A stretch of DNA of 64,000 nucleotides from Phymatolithon calcareum (GCA_977006965.1 OZ345358.1:1178001-1242000), one strand, 5' to 3'; shown: positions 20,420 to 32,164, counted from the stretch's first letter. Notes: a model not told the origin generated them from the letters alone. Made by a program: numbers and translations.

Positions 20420-21482
20420 AAGGTCCAGAGGCATCAGATTGATATCTGAATCCGTATCGGCGCATATCATTCTTGTCTCCACTACCCCAAATCTTGCCTT
20501 GATGAGTGTGGTATTTGCTGGATATGCGTTGCTGTTTCGGCTCGACACTTCCTTCGCGCCTTTCTTGTTGTTTTTCATCTTCTTGTTTTCTTCTAGTAGC
20601 CGTTTCTTCTCATCTTCCTCGCAATCTTCTCAGTCGCTTAGGAACTGCCTTTTTCCTTTGGTCTTACATGAAGGATTAAGACATAATGGAATCCTTTTCT
20701 TTGGTTTCTTGTCCACTTGTGATCCAGATGGTTGTGTCTTCTTCGGTGTTGATGTTGTGCGCTTAGGGTGCATACCGTCTGCCCTTTGGGATATTTCAGC
20801 TTCCTTGCACAACAAATTGATATAGGCTCTGAGGTCCTCCTTCAATCCTTGCTGATTCGAGGTGCCTTTCCGTTATCTTCTTTAAATTTGTTGGGAAAAC
20901 CTTATCCTGCATGAACGCTATCGTTTTCTTCGGATTTTTTTGCTTGAAATTCGGGTACTCAGCTTCTTCTAATCGTGAGAAGAAATTTATAGCAAACTCC
21001 AGAATCCTTGCCTCCGCTTGCACGACGTGCCATGGCATTCGAAAGCTGTTTAGCGCGTTCTCCATGATTTCCGAGTGTACCTGTTCGTCTTCATTCTTCT
21101 CCACTAAACCTTCAATAAATTTTTGAATATCGGTCGATGTCAGAGCTCCAGCTGTTTTCGCTCTTGATATGTAATTGAAGTTCACTAGGAAGAACATTGA
21201 CTCGAGAATGCTCCTATAGATTGACACCTTGTAAGATGCCACTGTCATCGACGGGACATCCTTCCTCTTCTCGTTGACCTCATATTCGTACCGTTTCCTC
21301 TCCTTCAAAAACTTTGTCACAACTTTTGGGTCGAGACTCCATAAAATCGGATGGCTCACGGGTTCGAATAGCGCGGCGGTTGTTTGCCGATCGGAAGGTT
21401 GCGGCGACGATTGACTTGCACTTTCCATGGTTAGATGGTCGTCCATTTCCAAATCAATCTTGAACAATCTTCCTCTTAGCAC
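20420..21482 (-). pseudogene. Ty3/Gypsy-like gag with start of protease
   Basis: Minus-strand frames encode a capsid-like region: PILWSLDPKVVTKFLKERKRYE near the N-terminus, then a helical domain ending MPWHVVQAEARILEF. A second frame from about 20845 has a single zinc-knuckle-like stretch, CLNPSCKTKGKRQFLSDC, followed by EENKKMKNNKK. The C-terminal end reads ICADTDSDINLMP, which resembles the active-site strand of a retropepsin with a substituted Gly. The first frame starts at 21482. RT, RNase H and integrase are absent; the sequence ends within a LINE tail at about 20420. This is a truncated internal region, with the class inferred from domain order and similarity to Gypsy gags. Confidence 0.6.
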
Positions 21483-21744
21483 TCAGTCATGCTCCTGCAG
21501 GAAAGAAATTTCTATAATCACTGGGAGTGAAAAGATAAAGAATGGGTTTATCTTGAAAAAGGGTGATCTCTTCCATGCAATGATGAGATGCTCTCTACTA
21601 AAACTGCAAAGGGAGAACTGCTTAAATAGGCTTCCGATTGCCTTCCAGCCATGGGGTTTGCTGGAAGAATAATGCGTGCTTCCTGCTCACAGAACCTTTG
21701 CCAGAATTTAGGTCGCCGATTCCTGCAGCTTCTGGCGCCACTGC

Positions 21745-21995
21745 ATCATTGCGTGTCTACACTCGGTAGATATCAGCTGACCAAAAAGGAGATTAATATA
21801 ACGGAAAACGCTCTCAACCACTTACTTCTCTTCACCATCGTCTCTTAAGACGGCATGGAAAAGACATCGAGTTAATAAAAACTGTGACCCTGAGCCTCAT
21901 AGGACATCTGAGTAGTGGACCCCAAGCTTTCCCTCCGCCCTTTTTCCGGGGGAGGGTTTTCACAGCTTGTGCCACGACGATAAACCGGGTTTCAC
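21745..21995 (+). mobile_element. LINE epsilon C-terminus and 3' UTR, right part
   Basis: This encodes GRYQLTKKEINITENALNHLLLF, then a UTR with GAGCCTCA(T/C)AGGA and CCGGGGGAGG that matches 52320-52405. It is the right half of the copy that starts at 20200. Confidence 0.65.
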
Positions 21996-22085
21996 GTATT
22001 TCAGCATATTATCTAACCTGCAAGAGCGTGCCCTTGCAGTCCCTTCGGTGTTTCTGATGGCTTTTAATAAGTTTTAAATTCAAAA
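21996..22085 (+). repeat. LINE 3' tail remnant
   Basis: It ends GGCTTTTAATAAGTTTTAAATTC plus A-rich sequence, resembling the tails at 53380-53435 and the inverse of 1389-1440. Confidence 0.45.
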
Positions 22086-22383
22086 AAGTTAAATTTTCAT
22101 GAATAGCCCGTTTTTGCTGCTGAATGAAATGGACATGCTCATAAATCATCCCCAAAAAGACTTGCAGAAAAGTCAAGTGGCTCACCAATCAATTTTCAAG
22201 GAAATCTACCATCCTTGTGGGCTACGTCATCTGCTGTGCCTGCAAAACTCCCATGAAAAGCTGGGGCGACGAGCTTTTTTTTGCAACTGTTTAGTTGTTT
22301 ATTTGAAAGCCCTGATTAACACTCCTAAGACTGCGCGGGAGCAGCTTTTCGTAACTTGTTCATTCTAGTCTATCGCCTGGTCC

Positions 22384-23102
22384 CTAATACAGGGACTCGT
22401 CGTTCTCCATGTTGTCAATAATGGTGACGCTGTAGAGTAGTATGGAGTCTAAAGCCTTTTCCGTTCTTATCATCTCTCCGGGGTCCAGTTCATACTTTTT
22501 TAGGTTCATGCGTATGGTCTCCAGGTGGCGCTCTGCTGCTGTTCCTAATGTATTCGATATTAGCGTCGTGCTCACTTGAGGGAACCTTCCACTTGCATAT
22601 TTTATGGCCAGCTGTCGATGTCTCACCTTGGCAAACCTGAGGATGACCGGGATCTCATCCAGTTTGTCGTACGGTATTTTCCTCTTTCTTCTTGCTTCGA
22701 GCCTCTTGCCTTCTTTTGCGAACAGAATTCGTCGGAGTTGGCCTGGAGATTTTCCTTCCTGCATATGTTTGAAGGGGGCAGCGAACTGTTCTTGTTGTAG
22801 CTTCGCGAAAAAATTTCGCGTCTTGCCCACTGTAGTTCCTTGAAGTTTCGCTCTTCCCTTGGCTTGGATAGGATAGCCACATTCCTTGCCTTTCCTCGTC
22901 GCAGCATCCTCAGCGCTAATATTTCTCTCCTATATTCTGGTGGTTGGATCCTGCCCAGAAGACGGACCCGCTCGATCTTTCCTCTTGCCGTACCACCGAG
23001 TACTTGGAAGAAGAAGGTTCTTTCTACTTCTTTGATAGCTTCTTGTACCTCTGAGGTCCACGGTGTGAGATGAATAGCGTATTCCCACCTTGGTTGGATC
23101 AA
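22384..23102 (-). pseudogene. LINE gamma ORF2 C-terminal region
   Basis: Overlapping frames carry MIQPRWEYAIHLTPWTSEVQEAI, RKRKIPYDK, VRHRQLAIKYASGRFPQVSTT and an EKALDSILLYSVTIIDNME tail. These are the same blocks as in alpha and beta. A frame change lies near 22830-22880. Confidence 0.7.
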
Positions 23103-23270
23103 CGACTTGTAGATGCGTATAGCTTTCAGGGTGTTTATCCCCGGAATGAATACCCCAAGTGGCTTCAGTTGGTGTACCGCTGCTTTGGCGTTTTTTATGC
23201 GCCTGATTGTGCTTGTGACCGTAATTCCGGTTGGTCCTAGAGATATCCCAAGCTATGAAACTTCAAGTAC

Positions 23271-24017
23271 CTACGAAAGGGTCTGGTGCGCTAGCCGAAA
23301 TGTGTTGTTCTTTGTCTCGGTCGACTCCAGCACCTCGCTTTTACCTTTTTTGGTGTTCCACGTCATCCCTCTCTCTTCGGCCCATTTCGTTGCAATATCG
23401 AGCAGATACTGCAGCGCGTGCGGGGTTTTTGCCAACAGGATCACGCCGTCTGCAAATAGAACTGCAGACACGTCTGCTACATCGCTTGGAACAGCGCTTA
23501 TGCGCACCGCGAACTCGTCCATAAATATGTTATACAGACTTGGGCTGTTCGATGACCCTTGGGGGACGCCTCTGTCAACTGTGAACCAATTCTTGTTGCT
23601 TTCTCCCGCTGTGAATATCTAGGAGGGCAATAAGAATGCTTCACACACGTCGCTGATGGCCTTAGGTAGGACCATTCTCATCCGTTTCTGAAGCAGTTTC
23701 TTAGGAACAGTGTCATATGCCGCTTTGAGGTCGAGGACTGCGATGCACCTATGCCCTTTCCGCTGCAGCTCCCTTTCTCGGAGTATGGCTGTTTCCGTAC
23801 TTCTTCCTTTCCGGAATCCGAGTTTATACTCATGTTTTGAGTAGTGTCTTCTAAGTAGGGTATTGAGAGCTGATTCCACAACTTTCCTTGTCTGACTCAA
23901 GAGAGATATTGGACTGTAGTTTCCGGAATCTTCTGTATTCTCTTTCTTATAATTTCTAAGAGCACTGACCTTCTTCGCAATAGTGGAATGTCGCCGACTC
24001 TGCCACAAGCTGACCAC
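23271..24017 (-). pseudogene. LINE gamma reverse transcriptase
   Basis: RT motifs are present in two frames: NYSPISLLSQTRKVVESAL, LGFRKGRSTETAIL, DLKAAYDTVPK in the first, and MDEFAVRISA with a catalytic box LFADGVILLA in the second. The second catalytic Asp of the FADD box is replaced by Gly, which would abolish polymerase activity. Upstream 24056-24709 carries the linker (VDVCTVPWR...FKCFWN) equivalent to that of alpha. Confidence 0.75.
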
Positions 24018-24794
24018 AGTTCGAATATGATTTCTGAGTTTAGGTCCACGTTAGTCTAGAGCATCTCTGCTTTCAACTCATTGAGTCCGGCCGTTTTCTT
24101 GCCAGGTGCGTTTGATAGGGCTTCCCTGATCTCTTCCTTCATGTCCTGCGGGCACGCGAAAAATGGTATTTCTTGCCTCCAATTGTCCTTTTCAGAGCAA
24201 GTCGTGGAGACGTGAGCCGTGAAGGGCATGTGGTCCAGTGGTTTCCCGGACGCCTTGTTACGCGCTGTCCTCCGCGACCTAATTCGTTTCATTTTTGACA
24301 ATTGTGAGATTGCAGTTGCCGAATCGTTTTGTTCAAGTTCGGAGGTGAACTCTTGATAAAAAGACCGTTTCCTCTTATTCACAATCCTTCGAATTCGTCT
24401 CATGCATTTCTTATATTTTTACCACCTCTCGAGATCTTGTGTTCTTAGCGCTTTCTTGAACAACTTGTTCCTCTCCGTTGTTAAGAGATCCAGGTTTGAG
24501 TTCCAAAAGCACTTGAATCTGGGAGGCCTTTTGTAACCAACTCTCCATGGTACGGTACATACATCGACGATCTCGTTGTATATCTTGTTTAGTCCTCTTG
24601 CGTCTTTGCAGCTCTTTAAGTTCGCCAGTTTTTCAGGAAGCTTCATCCAGTTCTCTTCTTCGACTGCTTTCTGGAATTCAGCATTTTTCCAGTTCTTCAC
24701 CGAGACCACCCTTTGCTGGGAGGCGGCGAGTATGTCCTCTGAGTTTCAGATGCACGTAGCGACTGGCTTATGGTGCGTGCTACCAGTCCAGATA

Positions 24795-25458
24795 TCAGTT
24801 TTTCCTGTCCGACCAGCGCACGAGCTGGTTACCTCTTCTATTGGATACCTTGTACCACTGAACGTGCCTGGCGTTCCAATCACCGGCAAAGATTGCCTTA
24901 CCCCTTGCGTGTGTGCTTATCATGGTTAGGCACTTCTCAGTTTCTTCTTTGGTGGATTTCGGAGACAGGTAGACGAGCCTACACTTGATTTTCCAGATCT
25001 GTGCTATTATGAGCTGGAAGTTTTTCTCTGCGTGCTTGAATATGAGCTTTACGCCACAATATTTTCGGACCTCTTGGTGGGGGCGGGCGAGGGGCATTGA
25101 TAGCATAGTAGTCCGCCCGAATTTTTCGTTTTGGATTTAGATAGGTTTCTGTAATCCCAATAATGTCGATGTTGTGGTTCCGGACCAATTTCTCGAGGTA
25201 TTTCGGTGTTTCAGGAGATTCACCGACGTTCAGCGTGGCTATGTGCCACTTGTTTTTGAAAATCATTGCTCTAGTGCTTCTTTTTCTTAGATCCTTCGGG
25301 GTATCGGTGAAGATCACTATTTCCTGCTCTGATGGTGTGAATTGCTTTGCGGGTGGCGGATGGTCCGAAATTGTGTTTCCTTCCTGCGGATTCTCTTCTG
25401 TCTTTAGAATTTTCGAAAACCAGTGGCAACCAGCTGCCGGCGTAGGAATTGCATCCAA
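24795..25458 (-). pseudogene. LINE gamma endonuclease
   Basis: An APE-type endonuclease split over two frames: TLNVGESPETPKYLEKLV and DIIGITETYL in the first (25458-24979), GVKLIFKHAEKNF, VYLSPKSTKEE and AGDWNARHVQW in the second (25106-24795). It parallels the alpha enzyme segment by segment. The C-terminal catalytic part is degraded. Confidence 0.7.
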
Positions 25459-26530
25459 TTGGCAGGGATTATTTGGTCTCTGTCCATCTCCGTTATCTTC
25501 CTGTCCGCCGTTTTGGCAAGGGATTTGTACCAGTCCTTTGCTTGGATATTGTTTACCGCTTTTTCGCAGTGAAGAGCCCTGATCCTCAGCTTTGCATGGT
25601 TTCTTGCTTGTCCCTCGCTTAAGTTATCTATGCGCCTATTGCCTAGGGCATTATCGAAGACACTGAAGTGGGCCATCAACACAAGGTTCGCGGATCTTAC
25701 ACGTGCCTTGGTTGCTTGTACGTCTTTTTCTGGGCCAGGATCTCCATAACGGAGTTTCCTATGAATGAAATATGTAGCACATTATGTTTCGAGAGGAGCT
25801 CTCGGATGGTTTCTTCTATCTCAGTTCTTTCTGCTCTGGGAAGGTTCTTGATCTAGTGAGTCGCAACTTGGGCGCCCTGTCCTTTGAGTCTGATGAATGC
25901 TCGCATAATCTATCCGAAAAATGTCAGTTTTTCTTTGTACTCTGCTAGAAGGGCGTTCTCTGGTGTGTTTTGCTTTAAAACGTGCAGATATGACATGCTG
26001 GTTGGCTCTTGCTCTGGTTCGATAATAGCATTTTCGGCAGGACTAGCTGGAGGGCCTGAAGCATTGTCGCGTGCTTGGTTTTCCTCTCCCCTCTCCATTT
26101 CTGGTGAAGCAGGGTTGTCTTCATCTTCCTCCAGAACGCCTCGAGGGGATTCGGGCTCCCTATTATTAGCTCGCAGTATCGCGTTCTCCTCTGCTAGGGT
26201 TCCCACTCTTGTCTCCAGGACAGTATCACGATTTACGGTCACTGCGAGTCTAGATTCCATCTCATTCAGTCTCTTTGCCATTTCGGAGATAGCCTTATCC
26301 ATGTTTTCTTGAATCTGTTTTGGTTCTCTGGCAGCTGTGCGTGCTTCGGGCGCCTGTGTCTCAGATCGGGCAGTACAGTCGATTATCTGAACTAGTTGGG
26401 AGACTTCATTCTCCTTTTTCATGAGCCCGCACTTTGTACACATCAGTTTCAGTGGGTCTCTCCCAGTTCCTCCAGTAATCTTCTTCTTCCCCTTAGTGCT
26501 GCAGTCTGGGCACCTCGAAGACTAGCTCCC
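25404..26530 (-). pseudogene. LINE gamma ORF1
   Basis: The N-terminus has a complete Cys motif: CPDC, then a G/K-rich linker with TGGTGRDPLKL, then CTKC, which suggests a zinc ribbon. A coiled coil follows (DKAISEMAKRLNEMESRL ... TLAEENAILRAN) and then an acidic linker. After a break near 25905 the C-terminal region resumes with IEETIRELLSKHNV and HISFIGNSVMEIL, and later KDWYKSLAKTADRKI. The longest clean frame starts at 26443, but the Cys motif upstream of it, out to 26530, shows that the original protein began earlier. Confidence 0.65.
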
Positions 26531-26559
26531 TTCAATTAGCCATTATAGCTTGCATTTAA

Positions 26560-26725
26560 AGCAAGCCCTTACAGAAAGCATTACAGTCATTACAGTACCG
26601 TAGGTTTCGATACGTACTTAGATCACTAAGGATCACTGAAGGCAAACCCTAGACCTGTTACTTACAGAGCCTTACAGAATACATATGCTTACACTGCATT
26701 GCTTACACTGTAAGTATTGCAGTGG
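26560..26725. repeat. Cluster of TTACAG/TTACA-type repeats
   Basis: CTTACAG or TTACA(G/C) recurs about eight times in 165 bases, immediately beyond the 5' end of LINE gamma. It may be the promoter or leader of that LINE, in which subrepeats are common, or a local simple-sequence expansion. Confidence 0.45.
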
Positions 26726-27690
26726 CGGCCATTGATCCAATTCTCATACTGCCAAGTCATCTTTTGATCCAATTTTTTTCTATAAAGGTCGTCGCTTCGC
26801 GCCGCCCTCGGCTTTCCGCCAGGGGACAACCCGACAAAAACCAGTGTACCATCCTGTGCGATTCACAACGCCACAGCACGTTGACAAGTGACGAACATTC
26901 ACGAACTTCTGCCGGGTCGGGTTCTGACCGACGGTTTTCGAAATCAGATGCTCCTCGGCATTTCCTAAATCCTTCTCCGCTTGTCGGGTCTACGCACTAT
27001 TTCCGACGTTCTGGTCGTCTTCAGAGAGCATATCTCCTTGTTCTGCCCCAGAGGACCCATCAGTTCCGGAACTCTTTCTCATAAATTCGCTATTTTTTGC
27101 ATTATTTTGAACCGCCGCCGTATTCGGGCGCGATGCTTGCCGCTTCGATCTGCGACTGCGGTTGACGATCCAGGGACCTTCATCGTTCGTCTCGTTTACT
27201 TCGCCATGTATGGCGATTCATTGCCGCGGCCTTCCCCATTGGAGGTTTGAGGGCCCCTCGATGGGCTACTTCCGACCAGGTTCGCTTGTCCGCTTGTATG
27301 GTAGTACCAGCTTGAAACCGGACCCGAACCGTCCAAAGCTCCTTGCTTTGACATCGTACATCATAAATGCCGGATCTTGAACACGAACATTGATGATTTG
27401 AATGCAGCTCAAAAGAAAAAACTTTTCATCATTCTAACATGTTCGTGACGATAACAGTTCTGCTCACTATGCAGCCTAATTCGCTTCTTCTCGCTTCCTG
27501 GTGAAATCACAATGATTCCATTGACAGAGATGGGTCTCTGATCGCGTTATACGTATCCACGGACATGTCGATGATCTACTAAAATGCAAACGAATCACCT
27601 AGCCCGTCGATATCTTGCAATATTCCCCGGTACGTGTAATGCATACAATCGAAGCGAATGTTATGAAGACAAGCTGACATAGTGTCTGTT
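26726..27690. other. No supported gene
   Basis: Frames of 70-120 residues exist but have no recognisable motif or homology to other parts of the window. Confidence 0.4.
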
Positions 27691-27699
27691 TGTGGGGGT

Positions 27700-27790
27700 T
27701 ATATGTCTATTTATTTTAAAAGCTCCCAAACCTCAATTTCATTAACATGGCAGCTTCTCGCTGTCATCCAAATTCATCTCTCTTCTAGTG
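27700..27790 (-). mobile_element. LINE sigma 3' end remnant
   Basis: TATTTATTTTAAAAGCTCCC and the following 60 bases match 52420-52500, the 3' terminus of the minus-strand LINE there. Only the terminal roughly 90 bases remain. Confidence 0.6.
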
Positions 27791-27873
27791 TATATTGTAC
27801 GGGATTTTTGCCTCAATTGAGGACAAACTTTTTCGCAACATTGAAATATTTTTATGACTCTAGCAAAGGCGCT

Positions 27874-29440
27874 CTACTCATCATCGGTGTCGCTGAAGAT
27901 ATCAAGCGCATGGATAATCTCCACGTTCCGGGCATAGCAATTCCTACCTGTGGATATGCCACATATGTAAATTAATGCACCATCAAGTCTTGAGCAGCAC
28001 GAGCAGACAGACCTCGTCTTCATGACTTTGCAAACATTGCATCTATTCTGCAACGTGTAAGCGGTAAGCAACCCATTCGCAGTCTTCCGTTTCTTCTTTG
28101 TAGGCGTTAGATGTACCGGCTCCGGGGTGACAGAGCGACGTCGAGAGTAGTACGAGTCGTACGAGTCGTCAATCAGCTGAATTTCTAGCTCTTCATATAA
28201 CTTCCGCTGGATCATCATCTTCTGTGCCTCCGCGTGAGCTCCAGAGTACAGCAACCAGCTGTCAACGAAGTATAGAGAATTATTGCCTCTAAAAGACCAG
28301 TCTTGAGTGCGCATCTTTTTCTCCATATTCAGGCTTTCTTGTCGACACAGATTCTGCCTGTCAATTTGAGCGCATACGGAATAATAGGTCACAAAAACTT
28401 CGGGTTGGGGTATGGACAGCTCAACGCGGGCAAGTCCATCATCCAGCTGACGCCAGCGTACGCGATCGTAAGGATTCCCCTCCAATGTAGAGGATGTCTT
28501 CAAATTGAAGTACCGGCGATCTCGGTCCAACCGCATGACAGCCATCAATAATGGGCCACCGCTCCAGCACATCCGCACCACAGAGACAGATTAACCTCTC
28601 TCCGAGAGCTCGACTTTGCAGAGGAAATCTATGGGGTATTTTTTCGTCGCAGTTTTTACAACGCCGATAAATTTTAGACCCATTCATAGAAGCAAATCTG
28701 CTCTCTCGACACTTGCGAAATAAGAGCCCGCACAAGCGATTCGTCGGGTTCCGGCGTATGCTGCCACAAGTCGGCGTAAAACTGCAGTTCTGTGTGCAAA
28801 TTCGCTTTCGAATGACCTGATCAATTCCTCCTCAGCTGTTGTTACAAGCTCCAAATGGAGCATTATTCCACTTCGTCCGCAATCGGAATTTTGAATCTCA
28901 CAGCCATTCTCCGGTTTCCGATCCATTGCGTCAAAGTGGGGAAGACCAATGTCGATCCCATGGCCACCTTGACCGGACCATCGGGATATGGACTCGTCCA
29001 CGCATATCGCTTCCGAAGGGGACACATTGCGCTTCCTACGGTCATTGATGGCGTCCAAAAAATCTTTCACAAGAGCCCAACGGTATTTGTCGGCAGAAAG
29101 TTGGCCATGGGAGTCCGGCTGGACACTGAAACAGATATAGGGGAGGTATTCGAAAAACCTGTCGCGAGACATTCCGGCGTTTCCAAAGCATGATGCTGGT
29201 ATGTACTTGTAGATCCGCTGATTGCTGCATAAATCTTTCTTCGAGCCAAATTCAAACCTCGTGATGAGGATTAGAATGCCGAAGAATTTCAGCAACTCCT
29301 ACACTGTATTTTATTGTCGTCCAATTCGCTTCAACCTCGCAGACGTAATTTCCGCAATCTTTCTCAAATGGGGCTGCGGGAACATGACCATGAACAGTTG
29401 TATTGTGTGCGAGATCTCAGGCCACCATTTTCGGTGATTC
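27874..29440 (-). pseudogene. piggyBac-family (PGBD-like) transposase
   Basis: The frames cover most of a piggyBac transposase. A first part reads ELLKFFGILILITRFEF and FGNAGMSRDRFFEYLPYICF. The DDE core follows: AICVDESISRWSGQGGHGIDIGLPHF and MDRKPENGCEIQN. The C-terminal core has YYSVCAQIDRQNLCRQ, EKKMRTQDWSFR and SWLLYSGAHAEAQ. The last 60 residues hold a cysteine-rich C-terminal domain (RCNVCKVMKTRSVCSCC ... ICGISTGRNC) as in PGBD proteins. Frame breaks lie near 29300, 28690 and 28560, so it is inactive. No TTAA-flanked ends were identified. Confidence 0.8.
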
Positions 29441-29513
29441 TGTCTCCTCCAGGGGTCCACACTGACTAGAAGTGTTGAAGAATGCTTCCTCCAATCGGGG
29501 AAAGAACTTGTCG

Positions 29514-30250
29514 TTACCATGCATTGAGTTTGTCTTCTTTGTTACAAGCGCGCAGTCTTTCTATCATATCTGGGGCCATGTTGATATTTCCGAACTGGCT
29601 TGCGCCGCTTGCTCTGGACAATTCCTTCCTGCTCAGGATACGAACATTTCTCTCTACTCCGCAACTTTGTGGTTCAGGAATCGCATTCGTACCGGTAGGT
29701 GCTCGGTTTTTCCTTCCCAAAATCCATTTTGAACATATGGGAGTTCCGATTCCGCTCCCTTCGTCAGAAAGATGTCCATGTTACTCCTCCCTTGATTTGT
29801 CACGAATGTTGGGCTATTCGCTGTCCGTATTCTCCAATTGCACGTAGCTGCCCAGGACACAATTTGGGTCCACCTCCAGTTGCTCTTGTGGTCCCAAAGT
29901 CTATGTCTCGCGTTCAGGTCTCCGATAATGACAGCAATTCCACAGCAATATTTTTGTAGACAAGTTAAGCTTTTTTCGTACTCTTCCTGTCTTGCTAGTG
30001 GTGAAATGTACATCACAGCCATGTAAACGTTAGCAACATTTGCCACAACAGCTTGGTACACCTTCGTCGCTGTTTTTAAGAGGACTCTTGGTGTTCCTGG
30101 TCTGGTTACGAGTTCTACTCCTCCACGTGGTTTCTCTCTGCCTTCCTGGGGTCTCGTTGCACAAATCGTATCATAATTGGCCCATATTGCAATGTCTTCT
30201 CTCTGGAACGTCTCTGGGGGCCCCAAAACTTGGATATGGTTCTGTTCCAT
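29514..30250 (-). pseudogene. LINE delta endonuclease
   Basis: This carries VMYISPLARQEEYE, IGDLNARHRLWDH (catalytic Asp-Asn), NSPTFVTNQGRSNMDIFLTKG and a terminal TEHLPVRM (active-site His). The N-terminal TETH-type motif is not recognisable in the open frame. A frameshift near 29655 leads into a linker segment (NMAPDMIERLRACNKED). Confidence 0.7.
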
Positions 30251-30495
30251 TAACTTCTCGACCGTCCCTGGAGTTTCCGATTATCCACCCACATTAAAAG
30301 TACACAATTCGTTGCTCTATATTCCAAGCACTTTTCTTCGACTTTGCTGGATTCTTGAGTCTCCTCATCGGTTCTCCTGGCAACCGTGTCTTATCTTCGG
30401 CATCCGGAATTGCGCGGAATTTGCCTTGCATTGTCCCCTGTTCAGTACCTTCTCTGCGATTACTGTGTTGTGTCGACGACTCGTTCGTGTTTTCT

Positions 30496-31690
30496 TCAGG
30501 TTCGTTCTAAACTAGGGTTTCCAATTGCGAGCTGATATGCTCTGCATACTATAATTGTATGTTGGTCCATTTTGGGGGCTGGCATAATCACGCTGAGTTG
30601 CGGAGTTGGTCGCTGCTCTTCTGCGGCATGTTCGTACTGGGACATGACATTATTCATATCAGACTCCTCGAAGAACTTGATATCCTCTTCTGCCTTCCTT
30701 TGGCTGGTTCCGTACCATTGCCGCGCGTGGTAGTCGGCCGTCGAACCAGCACAGCATTTCATGCGCTTCCTTATGGCCCATAAGTTCCTTAACGCCCTTT
30801 CTTTTTCGGTACGGCTTTTTGGCCGGGACAAAGAGCCATGGAAGTTATTGTAACTTAGATCTTGCCGAAGACCTGCTGCTTTCATAGTAGAGATGGTTCT
30901 GTCCACAAATGGCTCGCCAGATAGAATTTCGAGCATGAATCTGCCGATAATAGAAAGACCTAGAATTGCTCCTCTCTTCAGTACTTTTATGAGGTCGTGG
31001 TATAGCTCTACGTCATCCATCTTCTCGAGACCTGGGAAGTAGAAGGGAATACTTTTGGAGCGATCCCGCGTTGTTGTGTGTGCACAAAGCACGGTTCTGA
31101 GGTTTGCAATAGCATTGCGACTGTGCTGGGGTAAATTCTCAGGTGAAGGACGTAAACGCGCTCTTGCTGCCACGTAGGACTGTAATCGGCCCAAGGGCCA
31201 CACTGGGTGTGCAGAATCAGCATCATTAATCAGTCTGTGTGTTTGGTACGGTCGAAGAGGCCTCACATCGCGGCGATTTTCATCGTTTGTGATGATGTCG
31301 TTCCTCCGTGTGGTCTGTTCAACTTCGGCCCTACCTTCTGTACAGATGACTGTCTAGTCGACGATTTCGGGCTCATCTGTTGGGGCATCCTGGTCCTCAC
31401 TGGCATTCCTTGCTCGCTCTGACTAGTTAATTCTCCTCATTGTACGTACTTGTGATTCAACAGCCGTCATTCTCTTGCATATTTCAGTGATCGTAGCCAT
31501 CAATGCATCCATTTTCTGGCCTATGTTGCCGGGCATTGTGGCCGTTGACGGTATCGGGATTGAGGCACTATTACGCTCCATAGTAATTTCGGCAATCTCG
31601 ATCTCGAGAGTCACAACATTTCCTTGGATGCGAGATTTGCAGGCCTTGCACAGCGCGGATATTCCTTCGCTCTCGGTGTGTCTATTTTGA
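30496..31690 (-). pseudogene. LINE delta ORF1
   Basis: The N-terminal part (to about 31690) has ALCKACKSRIQGN, half of the zinc-ribbon-like motif, followed by a coiled coil (GQKMDALMATITEICKRM). After a break near 31300-31420 the main frame (31266-30496) contains DDVELYHDLIKVLKRG, LSIIGRFMLEIL and HARQWYGTSQRKAEEDIKFF, which correspond to ISFIGSSIMEIL and AKEWYKGLERAADRRL in alpha. This is the most diverged of the three ORF1 copies. Confidence 0.6.
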
Positions 31691-31740
31691 CGAACTCCCG
31701 CAACTGAAGGGCGACTTAAATCTCGAAAGAATCTCTAAAG

Positions 31741-32164
31741 CATATTTGAAACAGCTCGCTCATGCCATATTTGTAAATCCGGGCTTATTTTCTGTATGAA
31801 GAGTATCCAAACTGCTACTTTAGAGTAGCTTCGTTCGGCGCTAGGAACGAAAAGAGGCTGGTTACGCAGAAGTATCAAACCTGTAATTCCACGAGAAAAG
31901 ACTGGCCGCCGGCGGTCGCTACATTAGTACACACCAAGGCAGCATCGGTGACTGGTCTCCAAGAGTGCTGCAGATAATACGAAGCCTTTTCGAAGTCAAA
32001 GAAGGTGAACGGTATCTCTCAGAAGGCACTCGTTGAAAAATCAATGGTCGCGCGAGCATCGCACTTCCAGTGAAATGAGACCTGACTCGTCATCCATTGA
32101 AGAACACTAAGATTAAGACAGTCACTATTGTCAACATCAAGTCATGGAACGCTGACGATGACAT
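31741..32164. other. Intergenic with partial copy of CTAGTGT element
   Basis: 31747-31852 matches 18003-18110 inversely. The remainder has no recognisable feature. Confidence 0.45.

Larger units (their letters stand above)
22285..26540 (-). mobile_element. LINE gamma, long decayed copy
   Basis: The second nearly full-length LINE of the same clade as alpha, reading right to left: zinc-ribbon/coiled-coil ORF1 (about 26530-25404), endonuclease (25458-24795), linker (24709-24056), RT (24017-23271) and C-terminal region (23102-22384). The 3' end reads CAGGGCTTTCAAATAAAC with an A tail near 22285. It is too diverged from alpha to be the same subfamily, but domain order and motifs are the same. Multiple frameshifts and stops are present. 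No target-site duplication was found. Confidence 0.85.
29400..31740 (-). mobile_element. LINE delta, 5' two-thirds only
   Basis: Third diverged member of the alpha/gamma clade, reading right to left: ORF1 (31690-30496) and endonuclease/linker (30250 to about 29400). RT and C-terminal regions are missing; homology ends where the piggyBac sequence starts, so the piggyBac element probably inserted or recombined there. The 5' limit near 31740 is set by the Cys motif of ORF1. Confidence 0.7.

Noticed and set aside
26722-27084. 120-residue open frame
   Set aside because: No recognisable domain and located in probable LINE leader or intergenic DNA.
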